A stretch of DNA of 42,880 bases from Ga0074130 sp035492055 (GTDB taxonomy: Bacteria > Pseudomonadota > Gammaproteobacteria > Burkholderiales > Rhodocyclaceae), in NCBI GenBank assembly GCA_035492055.1, contig DATJJR010000021.1:1-42880 (forward strand). The letters run 5' to 3'. Under the pieces are notes generated by a model that was not told the origin of the DNA, ran no database searches, and saw nothing but the letters and a program-made list of their open reading frames with translations. Each line of letters starts with the position of its first letter. Position 1 is the stretch's first letter. A program made the position numbers and the translations under genes. Below, piece by piece: positions 32,136-41,298 of the stretch.

Positions 32136-34466
32136 TTATGCACGCTCCACGCTGATCTGACCGAACATCGAACCGAGGGCGACGGTGCTGGCATGGGCAG
32201 CGGCAACGCGCACCGCACCGTCCGGCACGCCAGCATCGATTGCCAGCGGCAGTTTGACGCTGGCGCCGCCCTGCTTCACAGTCACTTCGGCCGCGCCATC
32301 GAGGCCGAGCTTGGTTGCGGTAGCAGCATTCACGCGAGCGGCCGGCGCCTTGGCATCACGAGCGCGTTGTAGGCTGGGCGCACGACGCACCAAGGCGTCG
32401 GAGAAATAGATCGGCACATCGGCAACACGCTCAACGCCGGATATGGCTCCGTTGAGGGCAATCGTCGCGCTTGCGCCGTTATTCAGACCGGCAACGAACT
32501 CCGGTGAACCGCCCAAGACTTCGGCTCGCACGTCTTCGCTACTGTTGTATTCGAATCCGGACAGGTCGAGCACGTTGCCGAGTACGCGCAACACCTTCCA
32601 ACCAGGACGGGCTTCGCCGAGCGGCTTGGCAACGGCATTGAAACTCTGTACGCGACCTTCAGTATTGACGAACGTGCCTGAAGTTTCGGTAAAGGGAGAG
32701 ATTGGCAGCAACACGTCGGCATATTCCAGTGCCGCCGGCGACTTGAAAGGCGAGAACACGGCGACCATCTCAGCTTGCTTCAGGGCTGCTGCAGCTTGCG
32801 CACCATTGGCACTGTCGAGCTCTGGCTCCGCGTTGAAGACCAGATAAGCTTTGCGCGGTTGTGCAAACATCTGCGCTGCATTCAAGCCATTGGCCGACGG
32901 CACAGCCTTGGCAATGTAACCGCCGACCGAGTTGGCCGCCTCGCCAAGGAAACCGGACTTACCCTCCAGCAACTTGGCAAGCTGCTGCGTTAGCGCTTCA
33001 AGCGTACCCGCTTGCGGGTGCTGCTGCGCGAAGTTGCCGAGGAAGACTCCGGTCTTGCTGCCCGATACGAGGCTGTCAGCGATCTTCTGTGCAGCAGCAG
33101 ACACCGCTACGCCGTTCAGAGCCGCATCAACCTCACTACCCTTGGCGATAGCCACAGCCTTGACCACTTCAGCCAGCAACTGCGGCACTTGCGAAGGCAG
33201 GCCGATGGCCTTAAGCGTGTTTTTGATAAGCTGATCATCATCGGCCGCATGGATCAAAGAAACCTGTGTACCCAACTTGGCGGACTGACGCAGGCGCTGA
33301 GCCAGCAACGGATGATCCTTGCGCAGGAAAGAACCGACCACAAGCACGCGGTCGAGCTTGCTGAACTCGGCGACGCTCATGCCGAGCCACGGCGTACCGG
33401 CACGCTTGCCGTCAAGCGAAAAATCACTCTGGCGGAGGCGGAAATCGACATTACCCGAGCCGAGCTCGCGCGACAGTTTTTGCGCGAGAAACATTTCTTC
33501 CAGTGTGGAATGCGGCGACACCAGTGTGCCGACGGCGTCTGCGCCATGAGCCTTCACAACATCCTTGAGCGCATGTGCCACGTAATCAAGCGCAACGCCC
33601 CAATCGACCTCCTGCCATGCACCACCCTGTTTCACCATAGGCTTGGTGAGGCGCTCGGTTGAATTGACGGCCTCGTAGGAGAAGCGGTCCTTATCCGACA
33701 GCCAACATTCGTTGATATCTTCGTTTTCCAGCGGCAACACGCGCAATACCTTGTCGTGCTTAACCTGGACGATGAGATTGCTGCCCAGGCCATCGTGAGG
33801 TGCAACCGACTTGCGACGAGCCAACTCCCACGTACGCGCGGCGTAGCGGAAAGGCTTGGAGGTCAGCGCGCCGACCGGACACAAGTCGATGATGTTGCCC
33901 GACAGCTCGGAGTCAACGGTCTTCTCGATGAAAGGCATGATCTCGGAATGTTCACCACGACCAGCCTGGCCCATTTCCATCACGCCGGCGATCTCCTGCG
34001 TGAAACGGACGCAGCGCGTGCAATGGATACAGCGCGTCATGTCGGTGTTCACCAGTGGACCGAGATTCTTGTTGAACACCACGCGCTTTTCTTCCTGGTA
34101 GCGCGAGGCGGAGCTGCCATAGCCCACGGCCAGATCCTGCAACTGACATTCACCGCCTTGGTCACAGATGGGGCAATCGAGCGGGTGGTTGATCAGTAGG
34201 AATTCCATCACGCCCTTCTGCGCCTTGGTGGCGAGTTCGGAGTGCGTGAACACTTTCATGCCATTGGCAACTGGCGTAGCGCAGGCAGGCAGCGGCTTGG
34301 GCGCCTTCTCGACCTGAACCAGGCACATGCGGCAGTTGGCCGCGATCGACAACTTCTTGTGGTAGCAGAAGTGCGGAATATAGGTACCGGCCTGATGCGC
34401 GGCATCCATCACGGTACTGCCTTCAGGAACTTGCAGCGACTTGCCGTCGATTTCGATTTCTAGCAT
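32136..34466 (-). CDS. nuoG: NADH-quinone oxidoreductase subunit G
   Basis: NuoG is the largest peripheral subunit, carrying several Fe-S clusters on the electron path. The 776-residue protein has an N-terminal [2Fe-2S] ferredoxin-like domain (ANCRMC). A His-Cys motif for a [4Fe-4S] cluster (DCPICDQGGECQLQD) and a further CIHCTRC motif follow. The rest is a molybdopterin-oxidoreductase-like domain without cofactor function in this family. It lies 8 bp after nuoF. Confidence 0.97.
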   Translation of the reverse strand: MLEIEIDGKSLQVPEGSTVMDAAHQAGTYIPHFCYHKKLSIAANCRMCLVQVEKAPKPLPACATPVANGMKVFTHSELATKAQKGVMEFLLINHPLDCPICDQGGECQLQDLAVGYGSSASRYQEEKRVVFNKNLGPLVNTDMTRCIHCTRCVRFTQEIAGVMEMGQAGRGEHSEIMPFIEKTVDSELSGNIIDLCPVGALTSKPFRYAARTWELARRKSVAPHDGLGSNLIVQVKHDKVLRVLPLENEDINECWLSDKDRFSYEAVNSTERLTKPMVKQGGAWQEVDWGVALDYVAHALKDVVKAHGADAVGTLVSPHSTLEEMFLAQKLSRELGSGNVDFRLRQSDFSLDGKRAGTPWLGMSVAEFSKLDRVLVVGSFLRKDHPLLAQRLRQSAKLGTQVSLIHAADDDQLIKNTLKAIGLPSQVPQLLAEVVKAVAIAKGSEVDAALNGVAVSAAAQKIADSLVSGSKTGVFLGNFAQQHPQAGTLEALTQQLAKLLEGKSGFLGEAANSVGGYIAKAVPSANGLNAAQMFAQPRKAYLVFNAEPELDSANGAQAAAALKQAEMVAVFSPFKSPAALEYADVLLPISPFTETSGTFVNTEGRVQSFNAVAKPLGEARPGWKVLRVLGNVLDLSGFEYNSSEDVRAEVLGGSPEFVAGLNNGASATIALNGAISGVERVADVPIYFSDALVRRAPSLQRARDAKAPAARVNAATATKLGLDGAAEVTVKQGGASVKLPLAIDAGVPDGAVRVAAAHASTVALGSMFGQISVERA

Positions 34467-34474
34467 GAAGAGGC

Positions 34475-35797
34475 CTACATGTAGAAAGAACTGCCGGCGC
34501 GCTGCACATCAGGCGGCACGAGGCAATGCTTGTTTTCAATGTGATACTCGAATTCGCTCTTGAAATGCTGAACGAAGCTGCGCACTGGGAGCGATGCGGC
34601 ATCACCGAGGGCACAAATCGTGCGGCCCATGATGTTGTCGGTTACGCTCATCAGAAGATCCAAATCCTCCTGGCGGCCTTCGCCACTTTCGATGCGATGT
34701 ACAACGCGGTAGAGCCAACCGGTACCTTCTCGGCAGGGCGTACACTGGCCGCAGGACTCTTCGAAGTAAAAGTAGGACAGACGCTCAAGCGCCTTGACCA
34801 TGCACACGGTTTCGTCCATCACGATGATGGCGCCGGAACCGAGCATGGAACCCGCCTTGGCAATGGAATCATAGTCCATCGTGCATTGCATCATGATGTC
34901 GCCGGGCAGTACCGGCGCGGACGAGCCGCCTGGAATCACGGCCTTGAGCTTGCGACCGCCGCGCATGCCGCCAGCCATTTCCAGCAACTCGGCGAAGGGC
35001 ATGCCCATCGGGATTTCGTAGTTACCCGGTTTATTCACATGACCCGAGATCGAGAACAGCTTGGTACCACCATTATTGGGCTTGCCCAAGTTCAAGTATT
35101 GCTCACCACCCATCTTGAGGATATAGGGGACGGCAGCAAAGGTCTCAGTGTTATTGATTGTGGTCGGCTTTCCATAGAGGCCGAAAGTCGCCGGGAACGG
35201 TGGCTTGAAGCGCGGCTGCCCTTTCTTGCCTTCGATCGACTCGAGCAGGCCGGTTTCTTCGCCACAGATATAGGCGCCGTAACCATGGTGGGCAAACAGT
35301 TCGAAATTGAAACCGCTACCGAGGATATTTTGACCGATCAAGCCAGCGGCACGCGCCTGGTCCAGTGCCTCTTCAAAACGCTTGTAAATCTCGAAAATTT
35401 CGCCGTGGATATAGTTGTAGCCACGATTGGCGCTCATCACATAGGCGCCGATAGCCATGCCCTCGATCACGGAATGCGGGTCAAAGCGCAGCAGATCGAG
35501 ATCCTTGAAGGTTCCGGGTTCGCCTTCGTCGGAGTTGCAGACGACATAACGGTCACCGTTGATGACCTTGGGCATGAAGCTCCACTTAAGGCCAGTCGGG
35601 AAACCTGCACCGCCGCGGCCGCGCAGTACACCGGCCTTCAGTTCGGCAATAATATTTTCGGGCGGCGTCTTCTCGGCCAGGATCTTGCGCAGGGCCTGGT
35701 AACCGCCGCGCGCTTCGTAGTCCTTGATGCCCCAGCCGGCATCACCCTTTTCCCAACCTACGCTCAGGAGCGGATTCTTGGTAGCGATCAGCGCCAT
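34475..35797 (-). CDS. nuoF: NADH-quinone oxidoreductase subunit F (NADH/FMN, N3 cluster)
   Basis: NuoF binds NADH and FMN and the N3 [4Fe-4S] cluster, and is the entry point for electrons. The 440-residue protein has the GRGGAGFPTGLKW dinucleotide loop, the CNSDEGEPGTFKD FMN region, CGEETGLLESIEG, and the cluster motif ESCGQCTPCREG with a later Cys in TICALGD. The start is ATG 35795-35797 (MALIATKNPLLSVG); longer forms cross into nuoE. It lies 2 bp after the nuoE stop. Confidence 0.97.
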   Translation of the reverse strand: MALIATKNPLLSVGWEKGDAGWGIKDYEARGGYQALRKILAEKTPPENIIAELKAGVLRGRGGAGFPTGLKWSFMPKVINGDRYVVCNSDEGEPGTFKDLDLLRFDPHSVIEGMAIGAYVMSANRGYNYIHGEIFEIYKRFEEALDQARAAGLIGQNILGSGFNFELFAHHGYGAYICGEETGLLESIEGKKGQPRFKPPFPATFGLYGKPTTINNTETFAAVPYILKMGGEQYLNLGKPNNGGTKLFSISGHVNKPGNYEIPMGMPFAELLEMAGGMRGGRKLKAVIPGGSSAPVLPGDIMMQCTMDYDSIAKAGSMLGSGAIIVMDETVCMVKALERLSYFYFEESCGQCTPCREGTGWLYRVVHRIESGEGRQEDLDLLMSVTDNIMGRTICALGDAASLPVRSFVQHFKSEFEYHIENKHCLVPPDVQRAGSSFYM

Positions 35798-35799
35798 GT

Positions 35800-36273
35800 T
35801 TACTTGCACTCCGCCAAAAGCTTGTCGATCTGCACAGGCGTCATGAAACTGCACATGCGCTTGTTGTTCACCAGCATTACCGGTGCATCGCCACACGCGC
35901 CCATGCATTCGCCCTCTTTCAGCGTGAACCTGCCATCGGCAGTGGTCTCATTGAAACCAATACCGAGCTTTTGCTTGACGTAATCAGCTGCATGTACGCC
36001 ACCTGACAAAGCACACGGCAAGTTGGTACAGACGGTAATCTTGTACTTGCCGACCGGATCAAGGTCGTACATGTTGTAAAAGCTGGCAACCTCGTATGCG
36101 GCAATCGCCGGCATGTCGAGATAGTTGGCAACGTATTCGATGGTTTCGCGTGCAAGCCAACCCTTTTCATCCTGGGCAATAGCAAGGGCCGCCATGACGG
36201 CAGATTGCTTCTGGTCTGCCGGATATTTGGCAACTTCGCGATCTATCAGTTTGAGTGCTTCCTGGCTCAGCAT
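35800..36273 (-). CDS. nuoE: NADH-quinone oxidoreductase subunit E ([2Fe-2S] N1a)
   Basis: NuoE is the 24-kDa-type subunit, a thioredoxin-like [2Fe-2S] protein next to NuoF. The 157-residue protein has cluster Cys pairs in VCTNLPCALSGG and in ECMGACGDAPVM. The start is ATG 36271-36273 (MLSQEALKLIDREV), 4 bp after the nuoD stop. Confidence 0.97.
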   Translation of the reverse strand: MLSQEALKLIDREVAKYPADQKQSAVMAALAIAQDEKGWLARETIEYVANYLDMPAIAAYEVASFYNMYDLDPVGKYKITVCTNLPCALSGGVHAADYVKQKLGIGFNETTADGRFTLKEGECMGACGDAPVMLVNNKRMCSFMTPVQIDKLLAECK

Positions 36274-36277
36274 GGTC

Positions 36278-37531
36278 TTATCTGTCAATCTCACCGAACA
36301 CGACGTCCATGGTGCCGATAATTGTGACCGCATCGGCAATCATGTGACCCTTAGCAATCTCGTCCATGGCGGACAGATGCACATAACCCGGCGCACGAAT
36401 CTTCAAGCGATAAGGCTTGTTCGCGCCATCGGAAATTGCGTAGATACCGAACTCACCCTTCGGATGTTCAACAGCGGCGTAAGCTTCGCCCGGTGGCACA
36501 TGCATGCCTTCAGTGAATAACTTGAAGTGGTGAATCAGCTCTTCCATGTTGGTCTTCATGCTCTCGCGAGACGGCGGAGCGACCTTGTGATTCTCGACGA
36601 TAACCGGACCAGGATTCTGGCGCAGCCAGTCGATACATTGCTTGATGATGCGGTTGGACTGACGCATCTCGAACATGCGGACGAGGTAACGATCATAAGA
36701 GTCGCCATTCACGCCTACAGCGATGTCGAAGTCCATCTTGTCATAGACTTCATAAGGCTGCTTCTTGCGCAAGTCCCACTCAATGCCGGAACCGCGCAGC
36801 ATTGCGCCGGTCAGGCCGAGCTGCAGTGCGCGCTCCGGCGACACAACACCGACACCAACGGTACGCTGCTTCCAAATCCGGTTATCGGTGAGCAAGGTTT
36901 CATACTCATCAATATAAGTCGGGAAACGGCTACAGAAATCATCAAGGAAGTCGAGCAAGGAACCTTGGCGTGCATCGTTGAGATCTTTGATCGCAGCCGC
37001 ATTCTTGAACTTGCTTGCCTGATACTGCGGCATCACATCCGGCAGATCACGATAAACCCCGCCCGGGCGGTAATAGGCAGCATGCATGCGTGCGCCAGAG
37101 ACGGCCTCATAGGCGTCCATCAGATCTTCGCGTTCGCGGAAGGTGTACAGCACCATCGCCATCGCACCGATGTCGAGGGCGTGACAACCTACCCACAACA
37201 AGTGGTTCAATACACGCGTAATCTCATCGAACATCACGCGGATGTATTGAGCACGCTCGGGCACCTCAAGACCAAGCAACTTCTCGATGGCCATGCAATA
37301 GGCGTGCTCGTTGCACATCATCGAGACATAGTCGAGGCGATCCATATACGGTACGGATTGCACCCACGTGCGAGTTTCGGCCAGTTTTTCAGTGGCACGA
37401 TGCAACAGACCGATGTGAGGATCGGAACGAACGATCACTTCGCCGTCCAACTCAAGAACCAGGCGCAGCACACCGTGCGCGGCCGGATGCTGCGGACCGA
37501 AGTTAAGCGTGTAATTCTGAATTTCAGCCAC
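36278..37531 (-). CDS. nuoD: NADH-quinone oxidoreductase subunit D
   Basis: NuoD is the 49-kDa-type subunit lining the quinone pocket. The 417-residue protein has the family blocks YTLNFGPQHPAAHGVLRLVLELDGE, IGLLHRATEKLAE and YMDRLDYVSMM. The start is GTG 37529-37531 (read MAEIQNYTLNFG), overlapping the nuoC stop by 8 bases and preceded by GAGGAG 10 bases upstream. NuoC and NuoD are separate, unlike the fused NuoCD of E. coli. Confidence 0.97.
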   Translation of the reverse strand: MAEIQNYTLNFGPQHPAAHGVLRLVLELDGEVIVRSDPHIGLLHRATEKLAETRTWVQSVPYMDRLDYVSMMCNEHAYCMAIEKLLGLEVPERAQYIRVMFDEITRVLNHLLWVGCHALDIGAMAMVLYTFREREDLMDAYEAVSGARMHAAYYRPGGVYRDLPDVMPQYQASKFKNAAAIKDLNDARQGSLLDFLDDFCSRFPTYIDEYETLLTDNRIWKQRTVGVGVVSPERALQLGLTGAMLRGSGIEWDLRKKQPYEVYDKMDFDIAVGVNGDSYDRYLVRMFEMRQSNRIIKQCIDWLRQNPGPVIVENHKVAPPSRESMKTNMEELIHHFKLFTEGMHVPPGEAYAAVEHPKGEFGIYAISDGANKPYRLKIRAPGYVHLSAMDEIAKGHMIADAVTIIGTMDVVFGEIDR

Positions 37532-38114
37532 GGCCGTACTGCTCCTCACGAACGATGCGCGGCGTCACTTCGCGCGGCTCAATAGTGACAGGCTGATACA
37601 CAACGCGCTTCTGCTCTTCGTCATAACGCATTTCGACATAGCCTGAAATCGGGAAATCCTTGCGGAACGGATGACCGACAAAGCCATAGTCGGTGAGGAT
37701 GCGGCGCAAGTCGTTATGGCCTTCGTACATAATGCCGTAAAGATCGAAAGACTCGCGCTCGAACCAATTGGCGGAAGCCCATACATCCATGACCGAGGCA
37801 ATAACAGGGAATTCATCATCGATCGAAAAGCTGCGCACACGCAAACGCCAGTTATGCGTCAGCGATGCCAGATGCACCACCGTCGCATAACGCAGGCCTG
37901 TGTATCCGGTATAAGTGGCGTAATCAACACCGCACAGATCAATGAGCTGTTCGAAATGCAGCAGTTCATTGTCCCGTAAGGTTTTCATCACGTCGGCATA
38001 CTGAGCTGCCGATACTTCAATAGTTACTTCGCCGAGCGCAGTCACCGGAACGGAGATGCGGTCGCCGAAAACATCGGTCAGCACTTGGCTGAGCTTCTGG
38101 AGCTTGGCACTCAT
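37524..38114 (-). CDS. nuoC: NADH-quinone oxidoreductase subunit C
   Basis: NuoC is the 30-kDa-type subunit of the peripheral arm. The 196-residue protein has the family motif ANWFERESFDLYGIMYEGHNDLRRILTDYGF and GHPFRKDFP near the C-terminus. The start is ATG 38112-38114 (MSAKLQKLSQV); a longer in-frame extension overlaps nuoB. It lies 5 bp after the nuoB stop. Confidence 0.97.
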   Translation of the reverse strand: MSAKLQKLSQVLTDVFGDRISVPVTALGEVTIEVSAAQYADVMKTLRDNELLHFEQLIDLCGVDYATYTGYTGLRYATVVHLASLTHNWRLRVRSFSIDDEFPVIASVMDVWASANWFERESFDLYGIMYEGHNDLRRILTDYGFVGHPFRKDFPISGYVEMRYDEEQKRVVYQPVTIEPREVTPRIVREEQYGRG

Positions 38115-38119
38115 GGCGA

Positions 38120-38596
38120 TTAACGGGCGATGGTATAGGTACGCTTGATCTTGTTTTGAAGCTGGATGATTCCGTACAGCAACGCCTCGGCCGTCGGCGG
38201 GCAACCTGGTACATAAACGTCCACTGGCACAATGCGATCGCAACCGCGCACAACGGAATAGGAATAGTGGTAATACCCGCCACCATTGGCACATGAGCCC
38301 ATGGAAATCACCCAACGCGGCTCAGGCATCTGGTCGTAAACCTTGCGCAGCGCGGGGGCCATTTTGTTGGTCAACGTACCAGCCACAATCATCACATCGG
38401 ATTGACGCGGGCTTGGGCGGAACACAACACCGAAACGGTCGAGGTCGTAACGCGAACAACCCGCATGGATCATTTCTACCGCACAACAGGCCAGACCGAA
38501 CGTCATCGGCCACAACGAACCGGTGCGCGTCCAGTTGATCAATTTGTCGAGGGTCGTGGTAACAAACCCTTCCTGCATGACACCTTCAATGCTCAT
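38120..38596 (-). CDS. nuoB: NADH-quinone oxidoreductase subunit B (N2 cluster)
   Basis: NuoB (PSST-type) carries cluster N2, the last one before quinone. The 158-residue protein has the unusual tandem Cys pair in FGLACCAVEMIH, plus MGSCAN and VPGCPPTAEALL, giving the four cluster ligands. It lies 6 bp after nuoA. Confidence 0.98.
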   Translation of the reverse strand: MSIEGVMQEGFVTTTLDKLINWTRTGSLWPMTFGLACCAVEMIHAGCSRYDLDRFGVVFRPSPRQSDVMIVAGTLTNKMAPALRKVYDQMPEPRWVISMGSCANGGGYYHYSYSVVRGCDRIVPVDVYVPGCPPTAEALLYGIIQLQNKIKRTYTIAR

Positions 38597-38602
38597 TTGC
38601 CA

Positions 38603-38977
38603 CTACTCCCAGTCGAGCGCGCCTTTGGCCCAGGCATAGACATAGCCGACCACGAGAATGGCCAGAAACACCAGCATTTCAACGAAGCCGAAACCGCGCA
38701 CCGCATCGGTCGCGACGACTTCCTTGAAGATCGAAGCCCAGGGAAAAAGAAAGGCAACCTCCAGATCGAAGAGGATGAAGATAATGGCGATCAGGTAATA
38801 ACGCACATCGAACTTCACACGGGCGTCTTCAAACGCCTCGAAACCGCATTCGTAAGGAGAAAGCTTCTGGCTATCAGGACGGTGCGGGGCGAGAATCCGA
38901 CCGAGAAGGATTGGGGCACACCCAACAGCGAGCCCAACCAGTATAAAAACCAGTACGGGGAAGTAGTTTTCCAGCAT
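38603..38977 (-). CDS. nuoA: NADH-quinone oxidoreductase subunit A
   Basis: NuoA is a 124-residue, three-helix membrane subunit. It has the KLSPYECGFEAFEDAR loop, whose Cys is in the quinone-access region, and FILFDLEVAFLFPW. It is the first nuo gene. Its roughly 113-bp leader lies between tRNA-Leu(GAG) and the ATG (38975-38977); I see no convincing -35/-10 pair there, so the tRNA promoter or an unseen one may drive the operon. Confidence 0.97.
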   Translation of the reverse strand: MLENYFPVLVFILVGLAVGCAPILLGRILAPHRPDSQKLSPYECGFEAFEDARVKFDVRYYLIAIIFILFDLEVAFLFPWASIFKEVVATDAVRGFGFVEMLVFLAILVVGYVYAWAKGALDWE

Positions 38978-39090
38978 CGGGGCGACTCTTTATTCGTTAA
39001 CCATCGCTTGAAACGGCGACGGTGAAGTTTTTTATTACTACAAATCTGCCACTGCCATACAACTATTGCTATGTTACTTGCACCTGCATT

Positions 39091-39175
39091 TGGTGCCGAC
39101 GATGAGACTCGAACTCATACGGCTTTCGCCACTACCCCCTCAAGATAGCGTGTCTACCAATTTCACCACGTCGGC
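39091..39175 (-). tRNA. tRNA-Leu(GAG)
   Basis: The 85-nt class II tRNA has acceptor GCCGACG paired with CGTCGGC, D loop AATTGGTAGACAC and anticodon loop TTGAGGG (anticodon GAG). A long variable arm, T arm GAGTTCGAGTCTC and encoded ACCA complete it. It lies between secG and nuoA, an arrangement common in betaproteobacteria. Confidence 0.95.
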
Positions 39176-39217
39176 ATGATTTCTTTGTGCTTGCCACACA
39201 AAGATCAAGCGGCGAGA

Positions 39218-39223
39218 AGTATA
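39218..39223 (-). promoter_or_regulatory. Probable -10 box (TATACT) of tRNA-Leu(GAG)
   Basis: The minus strand reads TATACT about 43 bases before the tRNA 5' end, followed by TCTCGCCGC. The -35 region (TTAGTC/TAGTCA at 18-19 bp) is weak. A small CTTTGTG/CACAAAG hairpin (39183-39203) lies between the box and the tRNA. Confidence 0.5.
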
Positions 39224-39263
39224 GCGTACTCGCACACCGCCTGACTAAGCTCACCGCATTTTT

Positions 39264-39614
39264 TTACTTCGGAATACCGTTCGTGCGTGGATCCGACGTC
39301 GGCACTGGTACTGCTGCGGGCGATGCAGGCACATCACTTTGCTGCTCAGTCTTGATCCTGTCGACCACGCTATCCGTATTGGAATGCTTGTTGGCCAGAT
39401 AGTTCAGGCCCAGGCAGGTAACGAAAAAAATCGCTGCAAGCACAGCCGTCGATTTGGACAAAAAATTCGACGAACCGGTTGCACCGAACAGGCTACCGGA
39501 CGAACCACTACCGAAAGCGGCCCCCATATCTGCCCCCTTGCCGTGCTGCATCAACACAAGACCGATGACACCGATACCGGACAACACGTTAACAATCAAA
39601 ACCAGCGTATACAT
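39264..39614 (-). CDS. secG: SecG, preprotein translocase subunit
   Basis: SecG is part of the SecYEG channel. The 116-residue protein has two membrane segments, the first YTLVLIVNVLSGIGVIGLVLM and the second LAAIFFVTCLGLNYL. Between them is the conserved QHGKGADMGAAFGSGSSGSLFG loop. A polar, Pro-rich C-terminal tail of about 40 residues follows. ATG 39612-39614 has AGAGG 5 bases upstream. It lies 22 bp downstream of tpiA on the same strand. Confidence 0.95.
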   Translation of the reverse strand: MYTLVLIVNVLSGIGVIGLVLMQHGKGADMGAAFGSGSSGSLFGATGSSNFLSKSTAVLAAIFFVTCLGLNYLANKHSNTDSVVDRIKTEQQSDVPASPAAVPVPTSDPRTNGIPK

Positions 39615-39636
39615 GACAACCTCTTTTCCAAAAAAT

Positions 39637-40383
39637 CTATTGCGCAGCAGCGGCGATGGCGAGGAACTCTTCAGCCACCAGCGACGCACCGCCGACCAGC
39701 CCGCCATCGATATCCGGACAGGCAAACAACGCTTCCGCATTGGCGGCCTTCACGCTACCGCCATACAAAATTCTCAACTGCGCTGCAACACTGACATCCG
39801 CCGTTGCCGCGCGCGCGCGCAATAGCGCATGCGCTTCCTGAGCCTGTTCCGGCGTTGCCGTGGAGCCCGTGCCAATAGCCCAGATCGGCTCATACGCTAA
39901 TACTGACTGTGCCAATGCCTCCACCCCACAGCCACGCAACACGGCGTCAAGCTGCTGCGTTAACACCATTTTCGTCAGCTTGCGCTCGCGTTGCTCCAGC
40001 GTTTCGCCGACACAAATGATCGGACTCACGCCCTCTGCCAGCGCCACTTTAACCTTGGCAACCACCTGCGTATCATCTTCACCGTACTGACGCCGTCGTT
40101 CAGAGTGACCAACGATGACATAGCGACACGCAAAATCCCGGAGCATGGCCGCGCAGACTTCGCCGGTATAAGCGCCTTGCGCATGTGCCGATACATCCTG
40201 TGCGCCCCATGTCACAGCAGTGCCCTGCAGCAGCGATTGCGCTTGCGACAAATAGGGGAATGGCACACAAACCGCAACATCCGCACCCTGCCCCACGCCA
40301 GCGGCAACGGACTGCAGCAACGACGCATTGCTCTGTGTCGTGCCATGCATCTTCCAGTTACCGACCACCAGCTTGCGGCGCAT
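39637..40383 (-). CDS. tpiA: Triosephosphate isomerase
   Basis: TpiA interconverts dihydroxyacetone phosphate and glyceraldehyde-3-phosphate in glycolysis and gluconeogenesis. The 248-residue TIM barrel has substrate-binding Lys11 in VGNWKMHG, the electrophile His in VIVGHSERRR near residue 94, and the catalytic Glu in LAYEPIWAIGTG near residue 165. The C-terminal phosphate-binding block is ILYGGSVKAAN. It is followed by secG; its upstream region contains the pst terminator, whose loop carries a TATAAT box. Confidence 0.97.
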   Translation of the reverse strand: MRRKLVVGNWKMHGTTQSNASLLQSVAAGVGQGADVAVCVPFPYLSQAQSLLQGTAVTWGAQDVSAHAQGAYTGEVCAAMLRDFACRYVIVGHSERRRQYGEDDTQVVAKVKVALAEGVSPIICVGETLEQRERKLTKMVLTQQLDAVLRGCGVEALAQSVLAYEPIWAIGTGSTATPEQAQEAHALLRARAATADVSVAAQLRILYGGSVKAANAEALFACPDIDGGLVGGASLVAEEFLAIAAAAQ

Positions 40384-40396
40384 AGCCCTGCCCGAA

Positions 40397-40430
40397 AAGA
40401 AAAACCCGCAGATTATAGCTTCCGCGGGTT
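40397..40430 (-). terminator. Terminator of the pst operon with an embedded TATAAT box
   Basis: AACCCGC (40403-40409) pairs with GCGGGTT (40424-40430) around a 14-nt loop. On the minus strand the stem is followed by TTTTCTTTT, a usable terminator behind pstB. The loop on the minus strand contains TATAAT (40412-40417), positioned about 30 bases upstream of the tpiA ATG, so it can serve as the tpiA -10; a -35 box (TGGCTA at about 17 bp) is weak. Confidence 0.65.
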
Positions 40431-40465
40431 CTTTTAGCCAGATGCGACTAGGGACTAGGCGGACA

Positions 40466-41248
40466 TCAGCCGAATCGGCCGGTGATGTAATCCTCGGTCT
40501 GCTTCTTCTGCGGCTTGATGAAGATCTGATCGGTCACGCCGAACTCGATCAGCTCGCCGAGATACATGTAGGCAGTGAAGTCGGAGATACGTGCTGCCTG
40601 TTGCATGTTGTGCGTGACGATGGCGATGGTGAATTCACCCTTGAGCTCGGAAATCAGCTCCTCGATACGCATCGTCGAAATCGGATCCAGCGCGGAAGTC
40701 GGTTCGTCAAGCAGAAGAACTTCCGGCTTGACAGCCACGGCACGCGCGATACACAGACGTTGTTGCTGACCACCCGAAAGGCTCATGCCGCTTTGATGCA
40801 ACTTGTCCTTTACTTCATCCCACAGGGCCGCCTTCTTCAGCGCCCATTCAACGCGCTGCGCCATTTCGCCTTGTGACAAACGCTCGTGCAGACGCACACC
40901 AAAAGCGATGTTTTCGAAGATGGACATCGGAAACGGTGTCGGCTTCTGAAACACCATGCCAACCTTGGCACGCAGCATGTTCAGATCGACCTTCTTGTCC
41001 AGCATGTTGTTGCCGTCAAGCAGCAATTCGCCGGTGGCACGTTGCTCTGGGTACAGATCGAACATGCGATTCATCGTACGCAGCAGTGTGGACTTGCCGC
41101 AACCCGACGGGCCAATGAAGGCGGTGACGTTCGACTTGTAGATTTCCAGATTGATGTTCTTCAGGGCGTGATACTTGCCGTAGTAGAAATCGAAGTTTCG
41201 GAAGGCGATTTGCGTATCAAGCATTACGGCATTCTCGTTCATCATCAT
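40466..41248 (-). CDS. pstB: PstB, phosphate ABC transporter ATPase
   Basis: PstB powers the high-affinity phosphate importer PstSCAB. The protein of about 260 residues has Walker A GPSGCGKST, signature LSGGQQQRLCIARA, Walker B LLLDEPTSALDPIS and switch His in VTHNMQQ. KYHALKNINLEI precedes Walker A as in PstB. The start is uncertain: three ATGs (41240-41248) and an upstream GTG 41264-41266 are in frame, and no strong Shine-Dalgarno decides. It follows pstA. No phoU gene follows; tpiA is next, after a terminator. Confidence 0.95.
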   Translation of the reverse strand: MMMNENAVMLDTQIAFRNFDFYYGKYHALKNINLEIYKSNVTAFIGPSGCGKSTLLRTMNRMFDLYPEQRATGELLLDGNNMLDKKVDLNMLRAKVGMVFQKPTPFPMSIFENIAFGVRLHERLSQGEMAQRVEWALKKAALWDEVKDKLHQSGMSLSGGQQQRLCIARAVAVKPEVLLLDEPTSALDPISTMRIEELISELKGEFTIAIVTHNMQQAARISDFTAYMYLGELIEFGVTDQIFIKPQKKQTEDYITGRFG

Positions 41249-41275
41249 TGAGCTCGATTCTTTCACAAAATTCTG

Positions 41276-41298
41276 TTGTTACTGCTTGTTGTTACTGC
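41276..41298. repeat. Short tandem duplication at the pstA 3' end
   Basis: TTGTTACTGC occurs at 41276-41285 and again at 41289-41298, a 13-bp period. The second copy includes the pstA stop codon (TAA on the minus strand). It looks like a small recent duplication that did not extend the protein. Confidence 0.5.

Noticed and set aside
34526..35983. A 485-codon open frame on the plus strand opposite nuoF
   Set aside because: It is antisense to nuoF and nuoE, which match their families along their whole lengths.
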